Positions 1-6,707 of a stretch of DNA of 14,107 nt are shown in pieces (positions within the stretch are counted from its first letter, which is position 1; each line of letters starts with the position of its first letter). The stretch spans positions 1 through 14,107 of the forward strand of contig JASLBU010000004.1 of the NCBI GenBank assembly GCA_030146365.1. Reading direction: 5' to 3'. The notes beneath the pieces were generated by a model, which was not told where the DNA came from, made no database searches, and saw only the letters and a program-made list of their open reading frames with translations. The position numbers and the translations under genes are program-made. The DNA is from Candidatus Limnocylindria bacterium (lineage in GTDB: Bacteria > Chloroflexota > Limnocylindria > QHBO01).

Positions 1-279
1 AGTCGGCTCGATGTCGTGCTGGCGCACGCGGGTGACATCGATGCCCTCCGCGCGCAGCGACGCGAGCGCACGATCGCCATACGGGTCGCGTCCGACCGCT
101 CCGATCATGGCGACCTCGGCGCCGGCACGGGCCGCGGCGACCGCCTGGTTCGCACCCTTCCCGCCGTCGTGAACGCTGAACCGGCCACCGCCGACCGTCT
201 CACCCGGGAGGGGCAGGCGATCCGCAAGGACGACCAGGTCGACGTTGATGGAGCCGACGACACAGACTCGGGCGCGCAT
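1..279 (-). CDS. Ribokinase-type PfkB sugar kinase, N-terminal part (cut by window edge)
   Basis: The first 93 residues of a PfkB-family carbohydrate kinase are visible; the C-terminal two thirds, with the catalytic Asp and ATP-binding signature, lie outside the window. The N-terminus has the family's opening strand (VVGSINVDLV), with the Asp that binds the sugar. A loop LPLPGET follows, and then the PfkB signature 1 region (GGKGANQAVAAARAG) near residues 39-53, which in ribokinase contacts ribose. These features favour ribokinase (ATP + ribose to ribose 5-phosphate) over fructokinase or adenosine kinase, but the substrate cannot be fixed from this part. The ATG at 277-279 is chosen because the protein begins directly with the expected strand. 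The near -10 hexamer CATACT lies 6 nt upstream and there is no Shine-Dalgarno. The gene lies 84 nt downstream of pdxH on the same strand. Confidence 0.88.
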   Translation of the reverse strand, partial: MRARVCVVGSINVDLVVLADRLPLPGETVGGGRFSVHDGGKGANQAVAAARAGAEVAMIGAVGRDPYGDRALASLRAEGIDVTRVRQHDIEPT

Positions 280-285
280 GTGACG

Positions 286-291
286 AGTATG
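286..291 (-). promoter_or_regulatory. Possible -10 element of the ribokinase gene
   Basis: Read on the minus strand, CATACT sits exactly 6 nt upstream of the ATG. It deviates from TANNNT only at its first base. The spacing matches the other leaderless-type starts in the window. No convincing -35 is seen. Confidence 0.3.
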
Positions 292-363
292 CCGCACCGG
301 ATCCTGCCCGAGCTTCGGCGGCGCGCGTCCGCGTGCGCCGTCATCCGCAGTTGGGTGGCTTGC

Positions 364-963
364 CTAGGGCTGCAGCCGCCTGCGGCTCCATGTTCCGTCG
401 CCGCCGCGGCGGTACTCGACCCGATCGTGGAGACGATCCTCACGGCTCTCCCAGAACTCGGCGAGATGGGGGATCAGCAGGTATCCGCCCCACATGGGAG
501 GCAGCGGGACGTCGTCGCGGAATCGGACCGCGGCCTCTGAGACGGCTGCCTCGAGCTCGGCGCGCGAGGCGACCTCGCGGCCCTGCTGCGATGAGTACGC
601 GGAGAGCTGGCTGCCGCGCGGACGCGTCGCCCAGTAGGCCGTGGAGGCCTCCTCCGGCAACTGGCGCACCGGACCGGCGACCCGGACCTGCCGGTTGAGC
701 GCGGGCCACCAGAAGGCGCCGGATGCCCATGGGTTGACGGCAACGTCCCGGCCCTTCCTGCTGCCGCGATTCGTGTAGTACCGCAGCCCATCGGCGTCGA
801 GCCCGTGGAGGAGCACGAAACGAACCGATGGCATGCCGTCACCGTCGGCGGTCGCCAGCGCGAACGCAGTCGGCAGGGGAGCGTCCGCCATCTCGGCATC
901 ACGCAGCCAGGCCGCGAGTTGACGGATGGGGTCCTCGTCCAGGGTGGCGGTATCGAGCGGCAC
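364..963 (-). CDS. pdxH: Pyridoxamine/pyridoxine 5'-phosphate oxidase
   Basis: This 199-residue FMN flavoenzyme oxidises pyridoxamine or pyridoxine 5'-phosphate with O2 to pyridoxal 5'-phosphate in the cytosol. The length matches the family (about 200-220). Conserved blocks appear in order: SVRFVLLHG (46-54, FMN contact), YYTNRGSRKG (62-71), NPWASGAFWWP (77-87), QVRV.G (92-97), RPRGSQLSAYSSQQ (114-127, FMN/substrate region), the WGGY segment (158-161), and RLHDR (177-181). The last holds the Arg-x-His pair that binds the PLP phosphate and aldehyde. The start is a GTG at 961-963, preceded by TAGGAT with a 6-nt gap, so the mRNA is probably leaderless. It is divergent from the HAD gene, with starts only 54 nt apart. 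No salvage-kinase or other B6 gene is visible next to it. Confidence 0.95.
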   Translation of the reverse strand: MPLDTATLDEDPIRQLAAWLRDAEMADAPLPTAFALATADGDGMPSVRFVLLHGLDADGLRYYTNRGSRKGRDVAVNPWASGAFWWPALNRQVRVAGPVRQLPEEASTAYWATRPRGSQLSAYSSQQGREVASRAELEAAVSEAAVRFRDDVPLPPMWGGYLLIPHLAEFWESREDRLHDRVEYRRGGDGTWSRRRLQP

Positions 964-969
964 GGCCTC

Positions 970-975
970 ATCCTA
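970..975 (-). promoter_or_regulatory. Leaderless-type -10 element of pdxH
   Basis: TAGGAT on the minus strand lies 6 nt before the GTG start of pdxH. No TTGACA-like -35 is visible at the expected distance and there is no Shine-Dalgarno before the start. Transcription is expected to begin at or next to the start codon. Confidence 0.5.
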
Positions 976-1004
976 GACTCGGGCCTGTCTCCGGCGCCGC
1001 CCGC

Positions 1005-1010
1005 TATCCT
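1005..1010 (+). promoter_or_regulatory. Leaderless-type -10 element of the HAD/ligD operon
   Basis: TATCCT lies 7 nt before the GTG start at 1018. It is divergent from and very close to the pdxH -10 box (970-975), so the two promoters share about 30 bp. Confidence 0.45.
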
Positions 1011-1017
1011 CATCGGC

Positions 1018-1689
1018 GTGTTTGATCCGGAGCCGCTCGGCCGTCCGCGTGCGGTGGTCTTCGACCTGGACGGTACGCTGGTCGATACCGTCCCAGCCCG
1101 CATCCGTGGCTGGCGCGAGGTGCTCACGCATCACGGCATCGATGTCAGCGACGGCACCCTGGGGCGGATGATCGGCATGGATGGCCGGCGGCTGGCTCGC
1201 GAGGCGGCCGCCCGTGCGGGCCGCGAACTGGGCGGCGACGAGGCCGAACGGCTTGATCGGGACGCGGGGCAGCGGTTCGACCTCCACAACGGGGCGCCGC
1301 GGCAGCTTCCCGGAGCCCGAGCCGTGCTCGATCGACTCGACGCGGTTGGCATCCCGTGGGCCATCGCAACGTCGTCGCGCGCCGAGCAGATCGTGGCTTC
1401 CGTCCGCGCGCTCGGCCTCCCCCGGGCGCCGCGGATCGTCGACGGCAGCCGTGTCGCCAACGCCAAGCCGGCCCCCGATCTGCTCTTGCTCGCCGCAGAG
1501 GAGCTCCGGCTCGACGCCCCGGCCATCTGGTACGTCGGCGACGCCACATGGGACATGGCCGCGGCAGCCGCTGCGGGCATGCGCGGGATCGGCATCCTGG
1601 CGGGCTCGGCCGTGGACGCCGATGCGCTGCGGAGCGCCGGCGCCGCAGAGGTGCTGGACACCCTCGATCAGATCGCCGTACCGGCCTGA
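1018..1689 (+). CDS. HAD-superfamily phosphatase (beta-phosphoglucomutase/phosphoglycolate phosphatase-like)
   Basis: This 223-residue cytosolic HAD hydrolase has a helical C1 cap. Motif I is VVFDLDGTLVDT (13-24), with nucleophile Asp16 and acid/base Asp18. The cap spans about residues 25-95. Motif II is IATSS (116-120), motif III is the Lys of NAKPAPD (Lys150), and motif IV is YVGDATWDM (172-180), with Mg-binding Asp175 and Asp179. Family knowledge supports a small phosphate-ester substrate; the sequence does not say which. The reading frame extends upstream into pdxH antisense, but the GTG at 1018 gives a normal HAD N-terminus and has TATCCT 7 nt before it. The TGA ends 8 nt before the ligD start, so the two genes are probably co-transcribed. 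A role in cleaning DNA ends with LigD is conceivable, but nothing in the protein shows it. Confidence 0.85.
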   Translation: MFDPEPLGRPRAVVFDLDGTLVDTVPARIRGWREVLTHHGIDVSDGTLGRMIGMDGRRLAREAAARAGRELGGDEAERLDRDAGQRFDLHNGAPRQLPGARAVLDRLDAVGIPWAIATSSRAEQIVASVRALGLPRAPRIVDGSRVANAKPAPDLLLLAAEELRLDAPAIWYVGDATWDMAAAAAAGMRGIGILAGSAVDADALRSAGAAEVLDTLDQIAVPA

Positions 1690-1697
1690 TCGCCGCG

Positions 1698-4325
1698 ATG
1701 CCACTCGAGGAGTATCGGCGGAAGCGCGACTTCGGCGCGACCCCGGAGCCAGCGCCCGGAGACCTCGTGGAGCGCAGCGGCCGCTTCACGATCCAGCGCC
1801 ATCGGGCCACCGCCCTGCACTACGACTTCCGGCTCGAGATCGGCGGAGTGCTCGTGAGCTGGGCGGTGCCCAAGGGGCCGACCCTGGACCCTGGCGAGCG
1901 ACGGCTGGCGATGAGGACCGAGGACCACCCGATCGAATATCTCGACTTCGAGGGCGTGATCCCGGCCAAGCAGTACGGGGCCGGCGACGTGATCGTCTGG
2001 GACTGGGGCCACTTCGAGCCTGAGGCCGAGACACCGGACCCGGCGGCCGCGCTGCGGAAGGGCGAGATCAAGTTCGTGCTGCACGGGCAGAAGGTGCGCG
2101 GGCGATTCACGATCGTGCGGACGGACGGGCGCCGCGGGGCTCGTGGCGGGCCTGACGACGGCCGCGAGCAGTGGCTGCTCATCCACAAGCGGGATGCCTT
2201 CGCGGTTGACGGCTGGGATGCGGCGGACCACCCGCGCTCGGTGAAGACCGGCCGGACGAACGAGGAGGTGCTTGCAGGCTCCCCGGCTCGTTTCTCGGCC
2301 GATGCGCCGCCTCCCGTGGGGGAAGTCGACCTGTCGGCTGCCCGCGAGGCGCCGATGCCGGATTTCGTGCCGCCGATGAACGCGACGCTGGCGACCGACG
2401 CGTTCGACGATCCCGACTGGCTGTTCGAGGTCAAGTGGGATGGCTACCGAGTTGAGGCCGTCATCCGCGATGGCCGCGCGGCGATCTGGACGCGGAAACA
2501 GCTCGACGCTTCGCGCTACTTCCCGGACCTGGCTGGGCCGGCGCCATGGATCGACGCGCGCGACGCGATCGTGGATGGCGAGGTCGTCGCGCTGGACGAG
2601 GCCGGCCGCCCCAGCTTCTCCCTGCTCCAGGACCGGACCGGCGTTCGCACGGGGCGTCTGCCCGGAAGCAGGCGCGCGGGCGAGCCTGCGCCGATCGTGT
2701 ACCAGGTCTTCGACCTCCTGCACCTGAATGGGCGGTCGCTGCTGGACGTTCCGCTCGAGGAGCGCAAGCGGCTGTTGCGGAGCCGCCTCCGCGAGCACCC
2801 GATGGTCCGCTATGCCGGCCACGTCGCGGCAGACGGGCAGGCGTTCTTCGAAGCGGCGCGGGCGCAGGAGCTCGAGGGGATCGTGGCGAAGCTGCGCCGA
2901 TCCCGATACGAGCCGGGGACGCGGAGCCGGTCGTGGCTCAAGCTCAAGGTCCGTCCCGAGACGGAGGTGGTGGTGGTCGGTTGGCTTCCAGGCCAGGGCA
3001 GCCATGCCGATCTCGGCTCGCTCATCCTCGCCGTCCGCTCCGGGGACGAGTGGGTCCATGCCGGACAGGTCGGGAGTGGGCTGGATGCCCGAACCAGGCG
3101 CGAGCTGCGTGCGACGCTCGACAAGCTCGCGACCGCCGAGCCTCCGGTCCAGCCGCCACCACGGCTGAAGGGCGCGAGGTGGGTCGAGCCCCGGCTCGTG
3201 GTGCGGGTCGAGTACGCCGACTGGACCCATGACGGACTGCTGCGGCAGTCCGCGTTCAAGGGCGTCGACGTCGACCGCGATCCGCGGCAGGTCCGCCGGG
3301 AGCGCGCCGTGCCCACCACCCGTGCGGTCGCCGCAGCCGAGAAGGCCCAGGTCGCGACGGCCGTCGCCACGCCCGCGCCGGCTCGTCAAGACGACGCCCT
3401 CGCGACGCTGGAGGCAATCGGGAAGGAGGGCACCTGGGTCGTCGACGGGCACGAGCTGCGGGTGACGAACCTCGAGAAGGTCCTGTTCCCCGGCCGTGAC
3501 GGCGACGAACCGGTCACGAAGCGCGACCTGTTGCGCTACCTCGTGAGCGTGGCGCCGACGCTCGTGCCGTACCTGGACGGCCACGGGCTCACCGTGCAGC
3601 GCTACCCGAATGGGACCGGGCAGAAAGGGTTCTGGCAGAAGGATCTGCCCGGGCACGCCCCAGACTGGATCACCCGCTGGACATACCACCACCAGTCCGA
3701 GGGCCCAAAGGATTATGCCGTCGTCGACCGAGCTGCCACGCTCGCCTGGCTGGGGCAGGAGGCAGCCGTCGAACTTCATCCGTGGACGAGCCGCACCGAC
3801 GCTCCCGAGCTCCCCTCGTACGCGCTGATCGACATCGACCCCGGCCCTGACACGTCGTGGGAGGAGCTGCTGATGCTGGCGCGGCTGTATCGGACGGCGC
3901 TCCAGCACCTCGGCGTCCGCGGGCTTCCCAAGGTCACGGGCAAGCGAGGCATCCAGGTATGGATCGGCATCCGGCGCGGCCCCACCTTCGATGACACCCG
4001 CGACTGGGTGGAGGCCCTGTCACGCGTGGTGGGGTCGACCGTCCCGGACCTGGTCAGCTGGGAGTGGGCGAAGCAGGCCCGCAAGGGCAAGGCCCGGTTG
4101 GACTTCACGCAGAACGCCGTGAACAAGACGCTCGTCGCGCCGTACAGCCCTCGGCCGTCGGCCGGGGCACCGGTGTCGATGCCCATCGACTGGGAGGAGC
4201 TCGAGGATCCGGATTTGAAACCGGATCGGTGGACGATCCGAACGGCAATGGAGCGAATCGCGGAGCGAGGCGACCTGTTCGCCTCCGTCCTCACGGATGA
4301 GCAGGAGCTGCCTCCGATCGGCTGA
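1698..4325 (+). CDS. ligD: LigD-type multifunctional end-joining enzyme (phosphoesterase-ligase-polymerase)
   Basis: This 875-residue protein is the processing and sealing enzyme of bacterial non-homologous end joining, normally recruited by Ku. Residues about 1-170 are the 3'-phosphoesterase. His35, His41, Asp43, Arg45, His77 and Tyr81 have the same spacing as the metal-site residues of Pseudomonas LigD. Residues about 220-530 are the ATP-dependent ligase: motif I KWDGYR with nucleophile Lys246, then DGEVVALD, EGIVAK (393-398) and WLKLK (413-417), then an OB fold. Residues about 575-870 are the archaeo-eukaryotic primase-like polymerase: HPWTS, IDIDPG with Asp712 and Asp714, and a third Asp in LDFTQN (Asp802). 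The order PE-Lig-Pol is the Pseudomonas arrangement, unlike mycobacterial Pol-PE-Lig. The loop TGKRGIQVW has Gln where His is usual. The ATG at 1698 gives the typical YRxKRDFxxTPEP opening. No Ku gene is in the window. Confidence 0.95.
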   Translation: MPLEEYRRKRDFGATPEPAPGDLVERSGRFTIQRHRATALHYDFRLEIGGVLVSWAVPKGPTLDPGERRLAMRTEDHPIEYLDFEGVIPAKQYGAGDVIVWDWGHFEPEAETPDPAAALRKGEIKFVLHGQKVRGRFTIVRTDGRRGARGGPDDGREQWLLIHKRDAFAVDGWDAADHPRSVKTGRTNEEVLAGSPARFSADAPPPVGEVDLSAAREAPMPDFVPPMNATLATDAFDDPDWLFEVKWDGYRVEAVIRDGRAAIWTRKQLDASRYFPDLAGPAPWIDARDAIVDGEVVALDEAGRPSFSLLQDRTGVRTGRLPGSRRAGEPAPIVYQVFDLLHLNGRSLLDVPLEERKRLLRSRLREHPMVRYAGHVAADGQAFFEAARAQELEGIVAKLRRSRYEPGTRSRSWLKLKVRPETEVVVVGWLPGQGSHADLGSLILAVRSGDEWVHAGQVGSGLDARTRRELRATLDKLATAEPPVQPPPRLKGARWVEPRLVVRVEYADWTHDGLLRQSAFKGVDVDRDPRQVRRERAVPTTRAVAAAEKAQVATAVATPAPARQDDALATLEAIGKEGTWVVDGHELRVTNLEKVLFPGRDGDEPVTKRDLLRYLVSVAPTLVPYLDGHGLTVQRYPNGTGQKGFWQKDLPGHAPDWITRWTYHHQSEGPKDYAVVDRAATLAWLGQEAAVELHPWTSRTDAPELPSYALIDIDPGPDTSWEELLMLARLYRTALQHLGVRGLPKVTGKRGIQVWIGIRRGPTFDDTRDWVEALSRVVGSTVPDLVSWEWAKQARKGKARLDFTQNAVNKTLVAPYSPRPSAGAPVSMPIDWEELEDPDLKPDRWTIRTAMERIAERGDLFASVLTDEQELPPIG

Positions 4326-4356
4326 GGTCGAACCGGACACGGGCTCCGCATCGGAC

Positions 4357-4362
4357 TACCAT
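4357..4362 (+). promoter_or_regulatory. Leaderless-type -10 element of nfuA
   Basis: TACCAT lies 7 nt before the ATG at 4370, inside the 44-nt gap after ligD. An in-frame ATG at 4361 overlaps this hexamer, which argues that 4370 is the true start. Confidence 0.45.
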
Positions 4363-4369
4363 GGGGCCG

Positions 4370-4954
4370 ATGATTGACCAGCTGCTCACCGTCTCGCCCA
4401 GCGCCCGCGAGAAGATCGATGGCGTCCGCACCTTCAACGAGTTTCCCGATGCCGTTCTGCGGGTCAGAGTGCTCGCCAGGGAGGGCCGGCGATTCCGCTA
4501 CGAGATCGCGCTCGAGGATCCTCGCGAGCGTGCCGCCGAGGACCTGGCGGTGGAGCTGGACGGGCTGACGGTCGTCGTCGACCCGGGCAGCGCGGCCGAC
4601 CTGGCCGGCGCCACCATCGATCTCGACCCCCAGATCACCGGCGGCGGCCTGCGCGTCGAGAACCCGAACGAGGGCTGGCAGGACCCGCTGGCGCGTGCGG
4701 TCCAGGAGGTCCTCGACCGGCAGATCAATCCCGGGGTCGGGTCACACGGCGGCATGGTCAGCCTCGTGGACGTGAAGGACGGCACCGCCTACATGCGCTT
4801 CGGTGGCGGCTGCCAGGGTTGCGCCGCGGTCGACGTGACCCTCAAGCAGGGCGTGGAGACCGCGATCCGGGCCGCGGTTCCGGCGATCTCGGCGATCGTC
4901 GACGTGACCGATCACGACGCAGGCGCGAACCCCTACTACCAGCACGGGCACTAG
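4370..4954 (+). CDS. nfuA: NfuA-like Fe-S cluster carrier protein
   Basis: This 194-residue protein is close in length to E. coli NfuA (191), with the same two-part layout. Residues about 1-98 resemble a degenerate A-type (HesB/IscA) scaffold with no cysteines. Residues about 105-180 form a NifU C-terminal domain with GGMVSLVDVKDG followed by GGGCQGC (Cys148, Cys151) and DVTLKQGVE. In this family the CxxC pairs from two subunits hold a bridging [4Fe-4S] cluster that is passed to client apoproteins, also under oxidative or iron stress. No other cysteine exists in the protein. The start at 4370 gives this length and has TACCAT 7 nt upstream. No suf or isc genes are adjacent. A possible local client is the nuclease-helicase at 9704-13285, which has a putative four-Cys cluster site; that link is inference. 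Confidence 0.88.
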   Translation: MIDQLLTVSPSAREKIDGVRTFNEFPDAVLRVRVLAREGRRFRYEIALEDPRERAAEDLAVELDGLTVVVDPGSAADLAGATIDLDPQITGGGLRVENPNEGWQDPLARAVQEVLDRQINPGVGSHGGMVSLVDVKDGTAYMRFGGGCQGCAAVDVTLKQGVETAIRAAVPAISAIVDVTDHDAGANPYYQHGH

Positions 4955-5003
4955 GGGCAGGTCGCGGGGCCCGGACCGCCGGACCCGAACTGTAAGTCAG
5001 CGG

Positions 5004-5129
5004 TCAGCGGCGGAGTGGGAAGTCCCCGCCGCCGGAGGCTGCCATGACCGTCGAGACGATGCTGAGGATGCTCAGCGCCGCCGCCGTTGCGGCCACCGTC
5101 AGCGTTCGGATGATTCGCTTCGTGCGCAT
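5004..5129 (-). CDS. Small secreted or membrane peptide (41 aa), divergent from XRE-TPR-like regulator
   Basis: This short gene has a clear translation signal: AAAGGAG (5137-5143, minus strand) 7 nt before the ATG at 5127-5129, the best Shine-Dalgarno in the window. The 41 residues start with a basic n-region (Arg2, Lys4, Arg5, Arg8). A hydrophobic stretch of about 20 residues rich in Ala, Leu, Ile, Thr and Ser follows. It ends in VMA-ASGGG, which fits a type I signal peptidase site after Ala30. Cleavage there would release an 11-residue peptide, ASGGGDFPLRR. Alternatively it stays as a one-helix membrane peptide. I recognise no family. It lies 174 nt from, and divergent to, the XRE regulator, a layout seen for pheromone/receptor pairs in Firmicutes. 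That role is inference. The gene is convergent with nfuA (49 nt between stops). A long in-frame extension upstream lacks signals and was not used. Confidence 0.6.
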   Translation of the reverse strand: MRTKRIIRTLTVAATAAALSILSIVSTVMAASGGGDFPLRR

Positions 5130-5136
5130 CGGTACG

Positions 5137-5143
5137 CTCCTTT
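5137..5143 (-). promoter_or_regulatory. Strong Shine-Dalgarno of the 41-aa peptide gene
   Basis: AAAGGAG on the minus strand, 7 nt from the ATG. It fixes the start of an otherwise easily missed gene. It contrasts with neighbouring genes, which appear leaderless. Confidence 0.65.
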
Positions 5144-5290
5144 GGCGGCCGCGTGATGGGTCGGTGAGCAGCCGCAGCACTGACGGTCGCGGCGCCTGGC
5201 CCGGCAGACAATGACCCAACGGTCCCGGTCGGCCCGAAGGCCGGGGTACTTTCGTTCGCGGGACGGTCAAGTGACGCTTGCCATGGGGTG

Positions 5291-5296
5291 TAGACT
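5291..5296 (+). promoter_or_regulatory. Leaderless-type -10 element of the XRE-TPR-like regulator gene
   Basis: TAGACT lies 6 nt before the ATG at 5303. No Shine-Dalgarno is present before the start. Confidence 0.5.
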
Positions 5297-5302
5297 GCCG
5301 CA

Positions 5303-6601
5303 ATGCCACGCACGCGGGTGAGCGCCCGAGCCACCGACAAGGATCGCGAGCTCGCGCGGCGCATCGGCCAGCGGATTCGCGAGGCGCGCCTTCGTGCGGG
5401 CTTCACTCAGCAGCAGCTGGCCGGTGACCGGTACACGAAGGCTTACGTGAGCGCTCTCGAGACCGGTATCGCACGGCCATCGATGGTTGCCCTGGCCTTC
5501 CTCTCCGAGCGGCTGTCACTGCCGGCGAGCCACTTCATCGACGAGGCGAATCCCGCGTGGACACGGCTCGAGGTCGACATGCGGCTGGCGGCGGGGGAGT
5601 GGCAGGCTGCCGCAGATGGCTACCGGACCCTTCTCCAGGACGCCACCGACGCGCTCAATCGCGCCGACCTGCTTCGCGGGCTGGCGGAGGCGTCGGCCCG
5701 TCTCGACCGGGGCAAGGACGCGATCGCGGCCGCCTCCGAGGCTGCACGGCTGTACGGCGAGGCGGACCGCCCCGCAGATGCTGCCCTGGCCCGATACTGG
5801 CTCGCCTACGGGCTCTACCAGTCGGACAACGAGCCGGACGCGCGGAGCCTGCTGCTGGCGCTGCTCGAGCAGGTGCGCGGCGGCCTCGCGGTCGAGGTCG
5901 ACTTCGAGATGCGCCTCCTCACCTCGCTCGCCGCGGTGGAGTCGCACACGGGTCAGCCGTCACGCGCGCTGGCCTACCTCGAGGAGGCTCGCGGCCTGGC
6001 CGCGGACCTCGACGATCGGCGCCGAGCGGCATTCCTGTTCAACCTCGCCGTCGGCTATCGGGAGGTCGGCGACTTCGAGGCAGCGATTCGCGCCGGCACC
6101 CAGTGCATGGCGCTGTACCGCGCGGCCGGCGCCATCTTCGAGTCCGCCCGGATCGAGAACGACCTCGCGCTCGCGTACCTCGCCACCGGCCAGGTCGATC
6201 GGGCGCGAGAGCTCGCCGCGGATGCCCGGCGCCAGATCGAGGCCACCGGCGACGAGCGATGGCTGGCGGCCGTGATCGACACCGAGGCCCAGGTCGCCCT
6301 GGCGGCTGGTGACGTGGACGCGGCGCTTCGCCTCGTCGCCGTCGCCCGCGCGACCGCCGAGCGCGGCGGCAACGAATATGTCGGGCTGGTGGCGATGATC
6401 ACCGAGGCGCGCGCCCTGCGCCAGGCGGGCCGCCCGGACGAGGCGGAGGAGCGGTTCCGGGACGCTGCCCGCAGCGCGCGTGAGAGCCGCGTTCCGACCC
6501 GCCTCAGGGAGGTCCTGCGGGAGTGGGCCGACCTCCGGGCCGACCGCGGCGACCACCGGGGCGCCTACGAGCTCAGCAGCGAGGCTCTAGCGGTCAATTA
6601 A
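5303..6601 (+). CDS. XRE-family HTH regulator with TPR-like C-terminal region
   Basis: This 432-residue cytosolic regulator has an XRE/Cro-type helix-turn-helix at residues about 20-79. IGQRIREARLRAGFTQQQLA leads into the recognition part (YTKAYVSALETG, 44-55), followed by PSMVALAFLSERL. From about residue 85 to the end the protein is all-helical and Ala/Leu/Glu/Arg-rich. Repeating units with small-residue packing, such as LARYWLAYGLYQ, AAFLFNLAVGYREVGDFEAAI and NDLALAYLATGQVDRA, read as six to nine TPR-like hairpins. An HTH plus TPR layout is typical of regulators that bind peptides (RRNPP group) or protein partners. The ligand is unknown. The ATG at 5303 has TAGACT 6 nt before it. Upstream and divergent is the 41-aa peptide gene. 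Immediately downstream is a promoter with a dyad over its -35 box, a plausible operator for this protein (inference). Confidence 0.85.
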   Translation: MPRTRVSARATDKDRELARRIGQRIREARLRAGFTQQQLAGDRYTKAYVSALETGIARPSMVALAFLSERLSLPASHFIDEANPAWTRLEVDMRLAAGEWQAAADGYRTLLQDATDALNRADLLRGLAEASARLDRGKDAIAAASEAARLYGEADRPADAALARYWLAYGLYQSDNEPDARSLLLALLEQVRGGLAVEVDFEMRLLTSLAAVESHTGQPSRALAYLEEARGLAADLDDRRRAAFLFNLAVGYREVGDFEAAIRAGTQCMALYRAAGAIFESARIENDLALAYLATGQVDRARELAADARRQIEATGDERWLAAVIDTEAQVALAAGDVDAALRLVAVARATAERGGNEYVGLVAMITEARALRQAGRPDEAEERFRDAARSARESRVPTRLREVLREWADLRADRGDHRGAYELSSEALAVN

Positions 6602-6603
6602 GT

Positions 6604-6622
6604 GTTGACAGGTGGTGTCAAC
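6604..6622 (+). promoter_or_regulatory. Perfect inverted repeat over a -35 box (operator candidate)
   Basis: GTTGACA-GGTGG-TGTCAAC: two perfect 7-bp arms with a 5-bp spacer, starting 3 nt after the regulator's stop codon and containing the -35 hexamer TTGACA. It fits a dimeric repressor or activator site. It could also form a hairpin at the end of the regulator mRNA, but no T-run follows. Confidence 0.45.
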
Positions 6623-6634
6623 GGACCCTAGGCT
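6605..6634 (+). promoter_or_regulatory. Near-consensus housekeeping promoter in a convergent gap
   Basis: TTGACA (6605-6610), an 18-nt spacer, then TAGGCT (6629-6634). This is the only consensus -35 box paired with a good -10 in the window. It points into a gap without an obvious gene. The expected start of transcription is about 6641. Confidence 0.5.
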
Positions 6635-6640
6635 TCCACC

Positions 6641-6707
6641 GACGAGTCGGTGGGCACGCCGACTTGCCTGCTGGGATCGGAGATGGGGCACGTCTCCGAT
6701 CCCATTT
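6641..6707 (+). ncRNA. Candidate small RNA (about 65 nt)
   Basis: This stretch runs from the predicted start of the promoter above to the end of a terminator-like hairpin. The 5' part overlaps the dyad CCACCGAC-GA-GTCGGTGG (6636-6653). It is followed by a roughly 18-nt unpaired stretch and then the 12-bp terminator stem. I recognise no RNA family. A GTG at 6650 opens a frame that simply runs into the antisense of the next gene, so a peptide product is unlikely. The whole region may instead be only a transcription-termination zone between two convergent genes. Confidence 0.3.
6672..6707. terminator. Terminator-like hairpin between convergent genes
   Basis: A perfect 12-bp stem, TGGGATCGGAGA (6672-6683) with TCTCCGATCCCA (6693-6704), has a 9-nt loop. 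It is followed on the plus strand by TTTCC, a short T-run. It sits between the XRE gene and the membrane-protein gene. On the minus strand no T-run follows, so it is a better terminator for plus-strand transcripts. Confidence 0.55.

Larger units (their letters stand above)
5130..5302. promoter_or_regulatory. Divergent control region between peptide gene and XRE regulator
   Basis: This 173-nt region must hold both promoters. On the plus side TAGACT (5291-5296) is 6 nt before the regulator ATG. Around its -35 position lies the small dyad GTCA-AG-TGAC (5266-5275). On the minus side TTGACC (5265-5270) is followed after 16 nt by a weak TACCCC, which could start the peptide mRNA near 5237. A stem CGGCC/GGCCG at 5230-5243 has a UUCG loop when read on the minus strand. 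The peptide promoter assignment is weak. Confidence 0.35.

Noticed and set aside
373..386. Small inverted repeat AGCCGC-CT-GCGGCT near the end of pdxH
   Set aside because: It has a two-base loop, sits inside codons and has no T-run after it; it is not supported as a terminator.
805..1017. Upstream extension of the HAD reading frame
   Set aside because: It overlaps pdxH antisense and has no HAD-like content; the GTG at 1018 begins the normal domain.
1668..3908. A 746-codon open frame antisense to ligD
   Set aside because: It mirrors ligD codons, lacks recognisable motifs and arises from the GC-rich third-position bias; the plus-strand frame has full LigD domains.
4204..4227. Inverted repeat GATCCGG...CCGGATC near the end of ligD
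   Set aside because: It lies within conserved-looking coding sequence with no T-run or promoter; it is likely chance in GC-rich codons.
5130..5309. N-terminal extension of the 41-aa peptide frame to 101 codons
   Set aside because: The extension crosses the regulator promoter and start region, has no start signals and would bury the signal peptide; the SD-backed ATG at 5129 is far better.
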